The notes beneath the pieces were generated by a model that was not told the origin of the DNA, did no database searches, and was given only the letters and a program-made list of their open reading frames with translations. A program made the position numbers and the translations under genes. From NCBI RefSeq assembly GCF_900217235.1, contig NZ_LT907975.1, forward strand, positions 806,001 through 870,000: 64,000 nucleotides of DNA, read 5' to 3'. Positions 52,572-62,127 of this stretch are shown here, piece after piece. Each line of letters begins with the position of its first letter. Positions within the stretch are counted from its first letter, which is position 1. Source of the stretch: Pseudodesulfovibrio profundus. Its GTDB lineage: Bacteria > Desulfobacterota > Desulfovibrionia > Desulfovibrionales > Desulfovibrionaceae.

Positions 52572-53879
52572 TTATTTTTGAGAGGCGATCAAAGCGCGAT
52601 CAAGATCTTCTATTATATCTTCAACATCTTCGAGCCCGACTGAGATACGAACGAGATCATCGGGAACCCCCGCGGCCAAACGCTCTTCTCGCGTGGATTG
52701 ACCATGAGTGGTCGATGCCGGATGTACCACCAGGGTTTTTGCATCGAGAATATTTGCAAGATGCGAGCATAGCTGAACGGAATTAATGAATGTCCGGCCG
52801 GCTTCCAGCCCACCTTTGACACCGAAGCCGAAAACGGCTCCAGGCCCGTGAGGGAACAGGTTCTTGGCTCGTTCGTGGTCCTTATGATTTTTCAGACCTG
52901 CGTAATTAACCCATTCCACGGCATAATGAGTGTCCAGAAATTCAGCGACCTTCTGGGCGTTTTCACAATGCTTCTGTACACGAAGCGGCAGTGTCTCCAT
53001 GCCTTGGATTATCTGAAAGCTATTTGCTGGTGATATGGCTGCCCCTGTATCTCGCAACAGCCCAATCCGAGCTTTGACTGTAAAGATAGGACACGGGTTA
53101 CCATCAGCACCTCCAAGAGCCTCCCACAGATTCACATTGTTATAAGTGGGGTCAGGGGTAGTAAATTCTGGGAACCGTTGGTTGGCACCCCAATCGAAAT
53201 CACCCTTTTCTACAATGGCACCCCCCATTGCCACACCATGTCCACCTATGATCTTGGTCAAAGAATGAACAACTATATCGGCACCATATTCAAACGCATT
53301 GAACATCGGCGGAGGCGACACTGTGGCATCCAGAATGAAAGGCAGACCGTACGTATGTGCGACATCGGCAATACCCTGAATATTATCCACATTACAGCTC
53401 GGGTTACCGATTGATTCGCTGTAAACAAGTCGGGTATTCTCATCAATGGCCGCTTCAAAATTCGCAGGATCGGAGGAATCCACAAAACGGGCTTCAATAC
53501 CAAACCGTTTCAGGGTGTGCTCGAACAAGGTCTGCGTACCACCATAGAGGTTGGAGCCGGTGACAATATTCTGCCCCGCAGACGTTATGTTGACGATGGA
53601 ATAGAAAATAGCAGCCATGCCGGAAGAGACCGCCAAAGCGCCCAGCCCGCCGTGCAAAGCGGCAAGCCGCTCTTCCAGCACAGAGGTCGTCGGGTTCATA
53701 ATACGTGTATATATGTACCCCGGCTCTTTGAGTGAGAAGAGGTTGGCGGCATGATCCGCGTCCTTAAACAAGTATGCGGTTGTATAGTGGATAGGCACAG
53801 CACGTGACCCGGTATCGGTATCCGGGGCATGCCCTGCGTGCAGAGCCTGTGTCTGTGGTCCGTACGTTTTTTCAGCCAT
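52572..53879 (-). CDS. metY: O-acetylhomoserine aminocarboxypropyltransferase (sulfhydrylase)
   Basis: PLP enzyme that makes homocysteine from O-acetylhomoserine and sulfide, which is abundant in a sulfate reducer. It has 435 residues. The PLP lysine lies in VHSLTKIIGGHGVAMGG. TQALHAGHAPDTDTGSRAVP near the start and SSGMAAIFYSIVNITSAGQN are family hallmarks of MetY rather than of the shorter cystathionine synthases. It is a single gene after trmFO with a 127-nt gap in which I see no recognisable SAM riboswitch. Confidence 0.93.
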   Translation of the reverse strand: MAEKTYGPQTQALHAGHAPDTDTGSRAVPIHYTTAYLFKDADHAANLFSLKEPGYIYTRIMNPTTSVLEERLAALHGGLGALAVSSGMAAIFYSIVNITSAGQNIVTGSNLYGGTQTLFEHTLKRFGIEARFVDSSDPANFEAAIDENTRLVYSESIGNPSCNVDNIQGIADVAHTYGLPFILDATVSPPPMFNAFEYGADIVVHSLTKIIGGHGVAMGGAIVEKGDFDWGANQRFPEFTTPDPTYNNVNLWEALGGADGNPCPIFTVKARIGLLRDTGAAISPANSFQIIQGMETLPLRVQKHCENAQKVAEFLDTHYAVEWVNYAGLKNHKDHERAKNLFPHGPGAVFGFGVKGGLEAGRTFINSVQLCSHLANILDAKTLVVHPASTTHGQSTREERLAAGVPDDLVRISVGLEDVEDIIEDLDRALIASQK

Positions 53880-54006
53880 GACTAGCTCCCTTGTTACAAA
53901 TTCGGCTCATACAAATATTCATACTTAGTAACATGCGCAAAACGTATTGAATAAGCAACCCCGTACTCATAGGGTCTTTTTATAACACTCATCACACCAT
54001 CAAATG

Positions 54007-55338
54007 CTAATCGGATTCAGCCTTGACCGCTTCCATCCATTTGGCGAACGCTTCCTGAGCCCGTTTACCGTAGGCTTCCTTGCGCAACTTCTTTTTCATT
54101 TTCTTTTCCAACCCCGGCATCAAACCAAAGTTGATATTGGAAGGCTGGAAATCTTTGTCAGAACGAGTAGACAAATGACCAAGCAAGGCTCCCAAAGCAG
54201 TCTCCGACGGAAGAGGCTTCAAGGATTTACCCTCGAATTTTGTAGCCAGAGACAGCCCCAACCACAGACCGGAAGCGGCAGATTCGAGATACCCCTCAAC
54301 GCCTGTGATTTGGCCTGCCAAGTAAAAACCAGGCCGAGCCTTCAATTGCAACTCACCATCCAATACGTCGGGAGCATTAACGTATGTGTTGCGATGAATT
54401 GAACCAAGACGCAAAAACTCTGCCTGTTCCAGGCCTGGAATCATTCGAAATACGCGTTTTTGTTCCGGGTATTTGAGTTTAGTCTGAAACCCTACGAGAT
54501 TGAACGCGGTCTTATCTTTGTTCTCAGTGCGCAACTGAACGATAGCAAAGGGTCGTTCACCGGTTTTGGGATCGACAAAGCCAACGGGTTTCAGCGGCCC
54601 AAAAGCAAGGGTCATTTCCCCGCGCTCTGCCATGGCTTCCACCGGAAGACATGCTTCAAAATGTACTTCCTTCTCAAAATCCCGAGGCTTGACCTTCTCC
54701 CCTTCCACCAAGGCGGCAACAAAGGTCTTGTATTCCTCTTCGTTCATGGGACAGTTCAGGTAATCATCATCTTCGGGCTTCCAACGTGATCCCCAAAAAA
54801 CCTTATCAAAATCAATCGAGTCCCGGGACACAATAGGAGCTATTGCATCGTAAAAGTACAACCGTTGATCACCGACTACTTGCATGAGGCTCTGGGTCAA
54901 CTCTTCACTCGCCATGGGACCTGCGGCAATGACGACACCATCAGCCCCGGCCAGTTCCTCCGCATCCAGAGAGGTAATTTCCTTTCTGATGACAGTAACA
55001 TTGGGCGCATCTTCCAATTTCTGTGTGACGTATTCGGAGAACAGAGTTCGGTCCACGGCCAGCGCACCACCGGCGGGAACCTGTGTGGCAAAGGCTGCTT
55101 CCATGACCAGACTGCCGAGCGCTTCCATTTCTTCTTTGAGTAAACCGATAGCCGCAGCGCTACCAGTTGCCCTGAAGGAATTCGAGCATACAAGCTCAGC
55201 CAAACCGTCCTCAGAATGGGCTTCGGAGTGCTTGTGAGGCTTCATTTCATACAGCTCTACCTCAACACCGGCGTTGGCCAATTGCCAAGCGCAATCCACT
55301 CCGGCCAAGCCTCCTCCAACTATGATAACCTTTGGCAT
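54007..55338 (-). CDS. trmFO: Methylenetetrahydrofolate--tRNA-(uracil-5-)-methyltransferase
   Basis: FAD-dependent enzyme that makes m5U54 in the T loop of tRNA using methylenetetrahydrofolate. It has 443 residues, an N-terminal Rossmann motif VIIVGGGLAGVDCAWQLANAG, then the TrmFO segments ELVCSNSFRATGSAAAIGLL and PAGGALAVDRTLFSEYV. The C-terminal GVEGYLESAASGLW is also conserved. The start ATG has a preceding GGGGATATGAA region. It is followed by metY on the same strand. Confidence 0.95.
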   Translation of the reverse strand: MPKVIIVGGGLAGVDCAWQLANAGVEVELYEMKPHKHSEAHSEDGLAELVCSNSFRATGSAAAIGLLKEEMEALGSLVMEAAFATQVPAGGALAVDRTLFSEYVTQKLEDAPNVTVIRKEITSLDAEELAGADGVVIAAGPMASEELTQSLMQVVGDQRLYFYDAIAPIVSRDSIDFDKVFWGSRWKPEDDDYLNCPMNEEEYKTFVAALVEGEKVKPRDFEKEVHFEACLPVEAMAERGEMTLAFGPLKPVGFVDPKTGERPFAIVQLRTENKDKTAFNLVGFQTKLKYPEQKRVFRMIPGLEQAEFLRLGSIHRNTYVNAPDVLDGELQLKARPGFYLAGQITGVEGYLESAASGLWLGLSLATKFEGKSLKPLPSETALGALLGHLSTRSDKDFQPSNINFGLMPGLEKKMKKKLRKEAYGKRAQEAFAKWMEAVKAESD

Positions 55339-55414
55339 TTCATATCCCCGATTTCGTTTACGTTTGCAGTATTATCCCGTATAAAGAATAAAAAAAATTA
55401 TAAGCCGTGGTATT

Positions 55415-56389
55415 ATGATGTCCACACCTCTTCTCGACATACGCAAGCTGACAACATGCTTTACATCACCCCAAGGTATAGCCAAGGCGGTGGATACCGT
55501 CAGCCTATCCTTTATGCAAGGAGAAACCCTTGCCGTAGTCGGTGAATCCGGCTGCGGGAAAACAGTTCTTGCACTCTCCATCCTTGGACTCATCCCGGAC
55601 CCGCCCGGTCGAATTACGGAAGGAACCATACTCTATAAAGGGGAAGACCTTCTGGAAATGGATGAATCAGAACTACGATCAGTTCGCGGCAACAGCATTT
55701 CCATGATCTTTCAGGAGCCAATGACTGCTCTGAATCCGGTGTTCCGCATTAATGAACAACTTGCCGAGCCACTGGTTCTTCATCAGAACCTTACCAAAAA
55801 AGAAGCTCTGGCAAAAGCAGTGGATTCACTTCAGCTGGTCGGAATCGCCAATCCCCAAAAAGTCGCGAAAGCCTATCCGCACGAGCTGTCAGGCGGCATG
55901 CGTCAGCGCGTCATGATTGCCATGGCGCTTTCATGTAATCCCGATCTACTTATTGCAGATGAGCCAACCACTGCCCTCGATGTAACCATACAGGCCCAAA
56001 TCCTTGATCTCATGAACGAACTCAAGGAACGAATGGATGGTTCACTCATGCTCATCACCCATGACCTTGGAGTCGTTGCACGAATGGCGCAACGAATAGC
56101 GGTCATGTATTCAGGGAAAATTGTTGAACTGGCCCATAGGGATCAACTCTTTTCAAACCCGTTGCATCCATACACTGAGGGATTACTCGCTTCTGTCCCC
56201 ACTATGGGAGACAAGTCCGAGCTCATCCCCATCCCTGGCATTGTTCCGTCCATTTTCGACCTTCCGCAAGGCTGTAGATTCCACCCACGATGCCCTCATG
56301 CATTTTCCAAGTGTTCATTGATCCTGCCGCCTTTAACCGAACCGGAACCGGGACGATTCGTTCGCTGCTGGCTTCATGAGAAGGAATAA
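55415..56389 (+). CDS. oppD: Oligopeptide/dipeptide ABC transporter ATPase, OppD/DppD type
   Basis: A 324-residue ATPase. Walker [18 protein letters not shown], signature [15 protein letters not shown] and Walker [15 protein letters not shown] are complete. The C-terminal oligopeptide-transport domain with [14 protein letters not shown], a putative Fe-S or zinc site in DppD, is present. Start is ATG 55415 or the next ATG 55418; no strong site is seen. It is followed by the oppF gene after 5 nt. There are no permease or binding-protein genes next to it. Confidence 0.92.
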   Translation: MMSTPLLDIRKLTTCFTSPQGIAKAVDTVSLSFMQGETLAVVGESGCGKTVLALSILGLIPDPPGRITEGTILYKGEDLLEMDESELRSVRGNSISMIFQEPMTALNPVFRINEQLAEPLVLHQNLTKKEALAKAVDSLQLVGIANPQKVAKAYPHELSGGMRQRVMIAMALSCNPDLLIADEPTTALDVTIQAQILDLMNELKERMDGSLMLITHDLGVVARMAQRIAVMYSGKIVELAHRDQLFSNPLHPYTEGLLASVPTMGDKSELIPIPGIVPSIFDLPQGCRFHPRCPHAFSKCSLILPPLTEPEPGRFVRCWLHEKE

Positions 56390-56394
56390 TCTGT

Positions 56395-57348
56395 ATGTCT
56401 GCACTGATGGAAATCATCAACGTCAAAAAATATTACAAAGTTACAAGCGGAGTGCTTGGTCTTAAAACCGACTGGGTTAAAGCTGTTGATGGAGTGGATT
56501 TAACGGTTAAACGAGGCGAGACTTTGGGCTTGGTCGGAGAATCCGGTTGCGGCAAGTCTACACTGGCAAAGTGTATGATGGGCCTTGAACCAATGACTTC
56601 CGGGGATATACTTTTTAATGGCAAGTCATTGAGTGCGTGGGACGAAAAGGATCTGCGACGCAATATGCAGATGGTTTTTCAGGATCCATACTCTTCACTC
56701 AATCCTCGCCAAAAAATCCATTCAATTATCCGTGAAGGACTGGATATCCACGGTATTGGATCTTCGTATGACCGAAAAGCTCGAAGCAACGAACTGCTGA
56801 CACTTGTCGGATTGCGAGAGGAACACGGAAGTCGCTATCCGCATGAGTTTTCAGGCGGTCAAAGGCAACGAATCGCGGTAGCCCGCGCTTTGGCTCTCAA
56901 TCCTCAACTCATCGTTTGCGACGAGCCAGTCTCAGCCTTGGATGTCTCTGTCCAGGCACAGGTTATCAAGCTGCTGAAACAACTCCAAAAAGAGTTTGAT
57001 CTGACATACGTTTTCATTTCTCACGATCTCTCTGTGGTCAGCCATGTGGCGGACCGCGTGGCTGTCATGTATCTGGGACGAATCATGGAATCAGGGCCGT
57101 CAAACACGCTGTTTAGTAATCCTAAACACCCATATACTAAAGCACTGCTATCATCAGTGCTTCATGCTGACCCGACAATGCAGGCTGAGCCGATTCCACT
57201 TACTGGAGAATTGCCAAGCCCCATGAATCCCCCAACTGGCTGCCCTTTTCACCCTCGGTGTCCCGAGGCTTTTGATAAATGCCCCAACGCGCGACCGAAA
57301 CCCAAAAAAATGGGAGCGGACACCGAGGTTGCCTGCTGGCTTTATTAA
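56395..57348 (+). CDS. oppF: Oligopeptide/dipeptide ABC transporter ATPase, OppF/DppF type
   Basis: A 317-residue second ATPase of the pair. [20 protein letters not shown] is Walker A, FSGGQRQRIAVARALALN is the signature motif and LIVCDEPVSALDVSVQ is Walker B. CPFHPRCPEAFDKCPNARP forms the C-terminal domain motif. AAGGA precedes the ATG. The pair OppDF needs OppBC permeases encoded elsewhere. Confidence 0.93.
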   Translation: MSALMEIINVKKYYKVTSGVLGLKTDWVKAVDGVDLTVKRGETLGLVGESGCGKSTLAKCMMGLEPMTSGDILFNGKSLSAWDEKDLRRNMQMVFQDPYSSLNPRQKIHSIIREGLDIHGIGSSYDRKARSNELLTLVGLREEHGSRYPHEFSGGQRQRIAVARALALNPQLIVCDEPVSALDVSVQAQVIKLLKQLQKEFDLTYVFISHDLSVVSHVADRVAVMYLGRIMESGPSNTLFSNPKHPYTKALLSSVLHADPTMQAEPIPLTGELPSPMNPPTGCPFHPRCPEAFDKCPNARPKPKKMGADTEVACWLY

Positions 57349-57468
57349 ATCTGTTATGCCATTTTTCCCCATATCTGTTCCTATATTATCTTTCAGTAGA
57401 CAACTAACATGCCTTTTGTCGAAAGAGGCCAATCACATTTTGTAATAGATCAAACAGGTGGAGCCGCT

Positions 57469-58032
57469 ATGATTTCCAGAGAAGAAGCGCTGCAATTACT
57501 GCATGCAAAAAACAACGAACACAACTTGATCTGCCACGCTCTTGAGTCTGAAGCTGTCATGCGTGGGCTGGCTGAAAAATTAGGGCAGGACGAAGAACTG
57601 TGGGGTATCAGCGGTCTGTTGCATGATCTCGATTATGCAACAACAAAAGAAGATCATGATCGCCATGGGCTGGATACTGTTGATATGCTTGAAGGAAAAC
57701 TTCCTGAAGAAGCACTCAACGCGATCAGGAGACATGCCTGTGAAATGAATGGGGCTGAAGAACCCAGCACACAAATGGATTTTGCCCTTCGATGCGGTGA
57801 GACTGTTACCGGCCTCATTCATGCTGCAGCGCTTGTGCGCCCGACAAAGATAGATGGGATGAAACCAAAGAGCCTGAAGAAGAAAATGAAAGACAAGGCC
57901 TTTGCAGCCAGTGTTAATCGCGACTGTATTCGTGAGTGTGACAAGCTCGGTATTGAGTTGACTGAATTTCTTCAAATCGCCATAGCCTCCATAACTGCCA
58001 TTGCGCCCAATGTAGGGCTAACAGCCGAGTAG
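57469..58032 (+). CDS. HD-domain phosphohydrolase-like protein
   Basis: A 187-residue HD protein. The metal-binding His and Asp pairs are visible in HNLICHALESEAVMRGLAEK, GLLHDLDYATTKEDHDRHGL and AIRRHACEMNGAEEP. Related proteins are annotated only as HD-domain hydrolases; the substrate is unknown. ATG 57469 follows GGTGGAG; the frame runs to 57409 but that extension is unneeded. It stands alone, with the ECF genes 100 nt downstream. Confidence 0.85.
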   Translation: MISREEALQLLHAKNNEHNLICHALESEAVMRGLAEKLGQDEELWGISGLLHDLDYATTKEDHDRHGLDTVDMLEGKLPEEALNAIRRHACEMNGAEEPSTQMDFALRCGETVTGLIHAAALVRPTKIDGMKPKSLKKKMKDKAFAASVNRDCIRECDKLGIELTEFLQIAIASITAIAPNVGLTAE

Positions 58033-58132
58033 CGTGCTCAACGACCAGCAGATGTTGCGAGATCAAGTGATATGTACTACTCCCTATTGTACTGAAGAAA
58101 GACATGATTTCTTTGTATAGAAAGGATTAATT

Positions 58133-58903
58133 GTGCCGACGTTGGGAGAACCGTTCGCCCATGGCGAATCTCTGATACACGGGATAGATCCCCGCATCCG
58201 ATTGATATGCGCAACTCTGCTGACCGTACCGACAGCATTGCTGCTACGAATCGATCAATCGATAGCCATGCTGATACTTGGCGTAGTTCTGATCGGGACC
58301 GCACAACTATCGCCAGCAAGAGTATTGAGCCGACTGGCGATCGTTAATACATTCATTGCGTTCCTCTGGCTATTTATCCCCTTTTCAACTCCCGGATCCC
58401 CTATTGGCACCATTGGCCCGCTGACTGTGACGCATGAAGGTCTTGTGCTTTCCACGCTTGTCACACTCAAATCAAATGCCATTATCCTGACCCTTATAGC
58501 GCTGCTGGGGACCATCAAAGTACAGGACCTCGGTCCAGCCATGCAGTCCCTCAAGGTACCGGACAAGCTCTGTCATCTGCTTGTCTTCACGTATCGCTAT
58601 ATTTTCGTCATTCACCAAGAGTATCAGACCATGCGCCAGGCCATGTCTGCCCGCGGTTTTTGTCCGACAACCAACACACACACATATCGAACCTATGCCT
58701 GGCTCGTGGGGATGCTTCTGGTTAAAAGCTGGGACCGCGCCGAACGGGTACATGGAGCCATGATGTGTCGTGGTTTCAAGGGGAAATTTTATTCACTGGC
58801 TTCATTCACTACCAGTGTGACTGACTATTGCTTTTTAATGGGCTGCATGGTGATGATCATCGCTGTTCACACAAATGATATTTTCAAGAGAGTCTTTGTA
58901 TGA
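58133..58903 (+). CDS. cbiQ: ECF transporter transmembrane component, CbiQ/EcfT type
   Basis: A 256-residue inner-membrane protein of an energy-coupling factor transporter. The GTG start has AAAGGA upstream. Five or so hydrophobic segments are followed by two coupling motifs with the Arg-Gly signature, AMSARGF and MMCRGFKG, that contact the ATPase. The N-terminal segment ESLIHGIDPRIRLICATLL is typical. It overlaps the ATPase gene by 4 nt. No substrate-binding S component (such as CbiM/NikM) is next to it. Confidence 0.9.
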   Translation: MPTLGEPFAHGESLIHGIDPRIRLICATLLTVPTALLLRIDQSIAMLILGVVLIGTAQLSPARVLSRLAIVNTFIAFLWLFIPFSTPGSPIGTIGPLTVTHEGLVLSTLVTLKSNAIILTLIALLGTIKVQDLGPAMQSLKVPDKLCHLLVFTYRYIFVIHQEYQTMRQAMSARGFCPTTNTHTYRTYAWLVGMLLVKSWDRAERVHGAMMCRGFKGKFYSLASFTTSVTDYCFLMGCMVMIIAVHTNDIFKRVFV

Positions 58904-59616
58904 CCGCTCCAATAATAGAGCTACGGGATATAACGTACCACTTTCCAAATAGAAACAACGCATTGGAAAATCTAAGCTTCTCACTCTTCCCGGGGGAGCA
59001 GGTCGGATTATTCGGCCCTAACGGGGCAGGGAAATCAACTATGCTTCACATTCTCATGGGCTTGATCAAGCCCCAGAAAGGTGAAGTACGACTTTTTGGT
59101 ACCCTATCGGACTCAAAAAAGTGTTTTGACGAGGCCCGGCTGAAGATCGGATTCCTCTTTCAGCACTCCGATGATCAACTGTTCTGCCCTACAGTTCTCG
59201 ATGATGTCGCATTTGGCCCTCTCAATCAGGGGTTATCTGCTGATGAAGCGAAAAGCAAAGCCACTGAAGCCTTAAGCTGTGTCGGGCTGAAAGGGTTCGA
59301 GGATCGTGTCCCATACCGACTGTCCGGAGGCGAGAAGAAACTGGTTGCGCTGGCAACAATTCTTGCCATGGAGCCGGAGGTGCTCATTCTTGATGAACCA
59401 ACAACAGGCCTGTCGCCTGAAGCCAAGGAACGGTTGATCGACATCCTACAGAATCTGGAAATGGCTCGCCTTGTTGTTTCACACGAACCGGACTTTCTGG
59501 CCGCAACAACAAACAAATTGCTGGCAATGAGAAACGGGCACATTCGCCAAGGGGAACTCAAACCTCACACGCATACCCATGTTCATGAAGAGGGTGATGT
59601 TCCTCACCAGCACTAA
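58900..59616 (+). CDS. cbiO: ECF transporter ATPase with histidine-rich C-terminus, CbiO type
   Basis: A 238-residue ATP-binding subunit. Walker A is GPNGAGKST, the signature is YRLSGGEKKLVALATIL and Walker B is VLILDEPTTGLSPEAKERL. The protein ends HTHTHVHEEGDVPHQH, a His-rich tail that could bind nickel or cobalt. This supports a metal substrate for the cbiQ-cbiO pair. It starts inside the end of cbiQ (ATGA). Confidence 0.9.
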   Translation: MTAPIIELRDITYHFPNRNNALENLSFSLFPGEQVGLFGPNGAGKSTMLHILMGLIKPQKGEVRLFGTLSDSKKCFDEARLKIGFLFQHSDDQLFCPTVLDDVAFGPLNQGLSADEAKSKATEALSCVGLKGFEDRVPYRLSGGEKKLVALATILAMEPEVLILDEPTTGLSPEAKERLIDILQNLEMARLVVSHEPDFLAATTNKLLAMRNGHIRQGELKPHTHTHVHEEGDVPHQH

Positions 59617-59756
59617 CGATCTTCTCGCACCCCAAGCAAGCCAGAATCCACATGTTTCCAAAGTAATACGCGTCGCATTAAACCAGCCAATGTCCACCAT
59701 GAAGGGGCAAGGATGCGCATTCAGTTTATAAATTTGCAAAAAATATCATTTCCCCC

Positions 59757-59788
59757 TTGGCAAATGCTATCTGATACATATTGTATCA
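59757..59788 (+). promoter_or_regulatory. Candidate promoter with overlapping palindromic operator upstream of the MATE gene
   Basis: TTGGCA (59757-59762), a 16-nt spacer, then TATTGT (59779-59784). The second half overlaps a perfect 7-bp inverted repeat TGATACA-TAT-TGTATCA (59772-59788). A repressor of TetR or MarR size could bind there and block RNA polymerase. Confidence 0.55.
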
Positions 59789-59834
59789 AAACGACCTGTC
59801 CACTTCTTGGTCCGACTGAAACTCCTCTCACAGC

Positions 59835-61244
59835 ATGAACAACGATCTCAGCACGAACATGGCACAAGCGCCCTACCGCACCATCTGGAATCTGGCATGG
59901 CCCCAGGTTATCATGATGGTGTTTCACTTTTTCATCGGTCTCGTTGATGTGTGGGTTGCTGGACATATCAATCGTGAAGTTCAGGCATCTCTCGGTATCA
60001 TCTCCCAGTCACTCTTCTTTCTGCTCGTTGTTGCAGTAGCTGTCGCCAATGGCTCTGTTGCTGCAATCAGCCAGTCCATGGGGGCAGGCCTGCACAAGCG
60101 TGTAAAACGGTACGTGGGCCTTTGTCTGATACTTGCCGCCCTTCTGGGTGGGGTTTTCCTCATTCTGGGACTCCCCTTCAAGGGCCTCCTCGTCACAGCA
60201 TTGCAAGTACCTGAAGCCATGCGGCCTGTAACCAGCTACTTCCTGGAAGTATATCTGCTGCTTTTGCCGCCATACTACATTCTCATCATTACCAACGCCG
60301 TATTTCGAGCACGTCAGCAGGTCATGTTCCCACTGTACTCAATGATGCTGGTTACAGTCGCTAACACATTTCTGGATATTGGCCTTGGACTCGGCATGTT
60401 CGGCCTGCCCAATATAGGTTTTAAGGGACTCGCCTGGGCCACTTTCGGATCGGTAACAGCAGGCGCACTGCTCAATCTGACCATACTGGCGAAGCAGGGG
60501 CTGCTGCGACGTGTCAGCTTCGCTCCACTGCGCTGGATGAAGCGTGCCCTTCCATACCTGCTCAAGGTAGCATGGCCGGCAGGCCTGATGCAGGTAGTCT
60601 GGCACTCCGGTTATCTTGTTCTCTATGCAATTACCGCCAGCCTGCCCTGGAATGCAGTTAATGCGTTGGCAGGAATGGCCATTGGCTTACGGATTGAAGC
60701 ACTGCTCTTCCTTCCGGCCTTTGCATTCAACATGACCGCTTCAATCCTCATAGGACACTATCTTGGCGCACGCGAGCCTGATCAGGCCAAATTTTTTGGA
60801 TACAGGATACTGGTACTGGGCCTTGTTTCAATATGCATGTTCTCCATTGTCGTATGGCAATTCATCACCCCATGGGTGGGTCTGCTTACTCGCGATGCAG
60901 CCGTCGCGGCCCAAGCCGTGAGCTATCTCAAGTGGAATATGCTCGCGATACCATTCACCTTGACTAGTATGATATTGGCAGGTGCTTTTAATGGCGCAGG
61001 TGCCACCATGTACAACATGTTCATCATGGGAGCGGCCACGTGGCTGATCCGCCTGCCGTTGGCCTATGGATTGGGCCACGTCGGGATGCAGGAAGCCGAA
61101 GGCATCTGGATTGCCATGTTCTGCTCACAAATAGTACAAGCATCTGTTCTTTTGTACTTTTATGCATTCAAAAATTGGCAGCGGTTCGCTATGATCAAAA
61201 ACCGAACCCCCAAAACGACTCCTTTACCAGGGAAAACGATATGA
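59835..61244 (+). CDS. MATE-family efflux transporter
   Basis: A 469-residue membrane protein with twelve hydrophobic segments and the two-fold MATE repeat. WNLAWPQVIMMVFHFFIGLV begins the first half and LLKVAWPAGLMQVVWHSGYL the second. It couples Na+ or H+ influx to export of cationic drugs or metabolites; the substrate is unknown. It overlaps the DUF2156 gene by 4 nt, and has a putative operator-overlapped promoter upstream. Confidence 0.9.
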   Translation: MNNDLSTNMAQAPYRTIWNLAWPQVIMMVFHFFIGLVDVWVAGHINREVQASLGIISQSLFFLLVVAVAVANGSVAAISQSMGAGLHKRVKRYVGLCLILAALLGGVFLILGLPFKGLLVTALQVPEAMRPVTSYFLEVYLLLLPPYYILIITNAVFRARQQVMFPLYSMMLVTVANTFLDIGLGLGMFGLPNIGFKGLAWATFGSVTAGALLNLTILAKQGLLRRVSFAPLRWMKRALPYLLKVAWPAGLMQVVWHSGYLVLYAITASLPWNAVNALAGMAIGLRIEALLFLPAFAFNMTASILIGHYLGAREPDQAKFFGYRILVLGLVSICMFSIVVWQFITPWVGLLTRDAAVAAQAVSYLKWNMLAIPFTLTSMILAGAFNGAGATMYNMFIMGAATWLIRLPLAYGLGHVGMQEAEGIWIAMFCSQIVQASVLLYFYAFKNWQRFAMIKNRTPKTTPLPGKTI

Positions 61245-62122
61245 CATTACAATTCGAACCAATCACACTGGACAGACAAAAAGAATACCACGACGCATTG
61301 GAAGGATGCCCACAGCTCCTTACAAGCGACTTCTCCTTTGCAAACATTTTCGGCTGGGCTGATTTCTATGGATTGGAGTGGGCCTTTCACAAAGGATTAT
61401 GCTTCATACGCCAGACCAAACCAGATACTATTTACTGGGCGCCGGTCGGAGCATGGGAAGAGTATGATTGGAAGATGTGCAATGCCATGCGTGACAGCGG
61501 GCGCTTCACCAGAATTCCTGAAGAATTAGCAAAAATCTGGGAAAAAGCCTTCAATGGCGACATTACGCTCACCGAAAACCGGGATCACTGGGATTACATA
61601 TATTCCATCGAAGAACTCATCGCCCTCAAAGGAAAGAAATTTCACAAGAAAAAGAACCTGCTGAATCAGTTTAAGAAGAAGTACCTCTACCAATACGAAC
61701 CTATGGCTCCTGAGTGTGTAGAGGAAGTTTTGGACATGCAGGATGAGTGGTACAAGTGGTATGAAGAAAACAATCCTTCAGAAGAGCTTAAAGCGGAAAA
61801 CCACGCGATCACGAGAGTACTTCAACACATTGACCAAATTCACGGATTGCTTGGCGCAACGCTTCGAGTAGAAGGCAAAGTTATAGCCTACACAGTTGCT
61901 GAGCCGTTATGCGACGACTCGATCGTCATCCACTTTGAAAAGGGAGACATCAGGCATAAGGGCGTTTATCAGGCCATTAACCAGATGTTCCTGGAAAATG
62001 AAGCGGCTGAATATACCAACGTCAACCGCGAACAGGATCTGGGCGATCCAGGTTTACGCAAGGCCAAACTCTCGTACAACCCGGCTTTCTTTCTCAAGAA
62101 ATACGAGGCCACGATCACGTAA
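61241..62122 (+). CDS. DUF2156 protein (phosphatidylglycerol lysyltransferase C-terminal-like)
   Basis: A 293-residue protein of the DUF2156 family, whose members share the GNAT-like fold of the catalytic domain of MprF/LPG synthases. QLLTSDFSFANIFGWADFYG, HKKKNLLNQFKKKY and NVNREQDLGDPGLRKAKLSY are characteristic. MprF uses aminoacyl-tRNA to modify phosphatidylglycerol. No membrane segments are visible, so this is a soluble form whose substrate is unknown. ATG 61241 overlaps the MATE stop. Confidence 0.87.
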   Translation: MTLQFEPITLDRQKEYHDALEGCPQLLTSDFSFANIFGWADFYGLEWAFHKGLCFIRQTKPDTIYWAPVGAWEEYDWKMCNAMRDSGRFTRIPEELAKIWEKAFNGDITLTENRDHWDYIYSIEELIALKGKKFHKKKNLLNQFKKKYLYQYEPMAPECVEEVLDMQDEWYKWYEENNPSEELKAENHAITRVLQHIDQIHGLLGATLRVEGKVIAYTVAEPLCDDSIVIHFEKGDIRHKGVYQAINQMFLENEAAEYTNVNREQDLGDPGLRKAKLSYNPAFFLKKYEATIT

Positions 62123-62127
62123 TCATC

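Noticed and set aside
53880-54006. SAM riboswitch upstream of metY
   Set aside because: The 127-nt gap shows only a weak ACCC/GGGT pairing and no recognisable SAM-I or SAM-II core.
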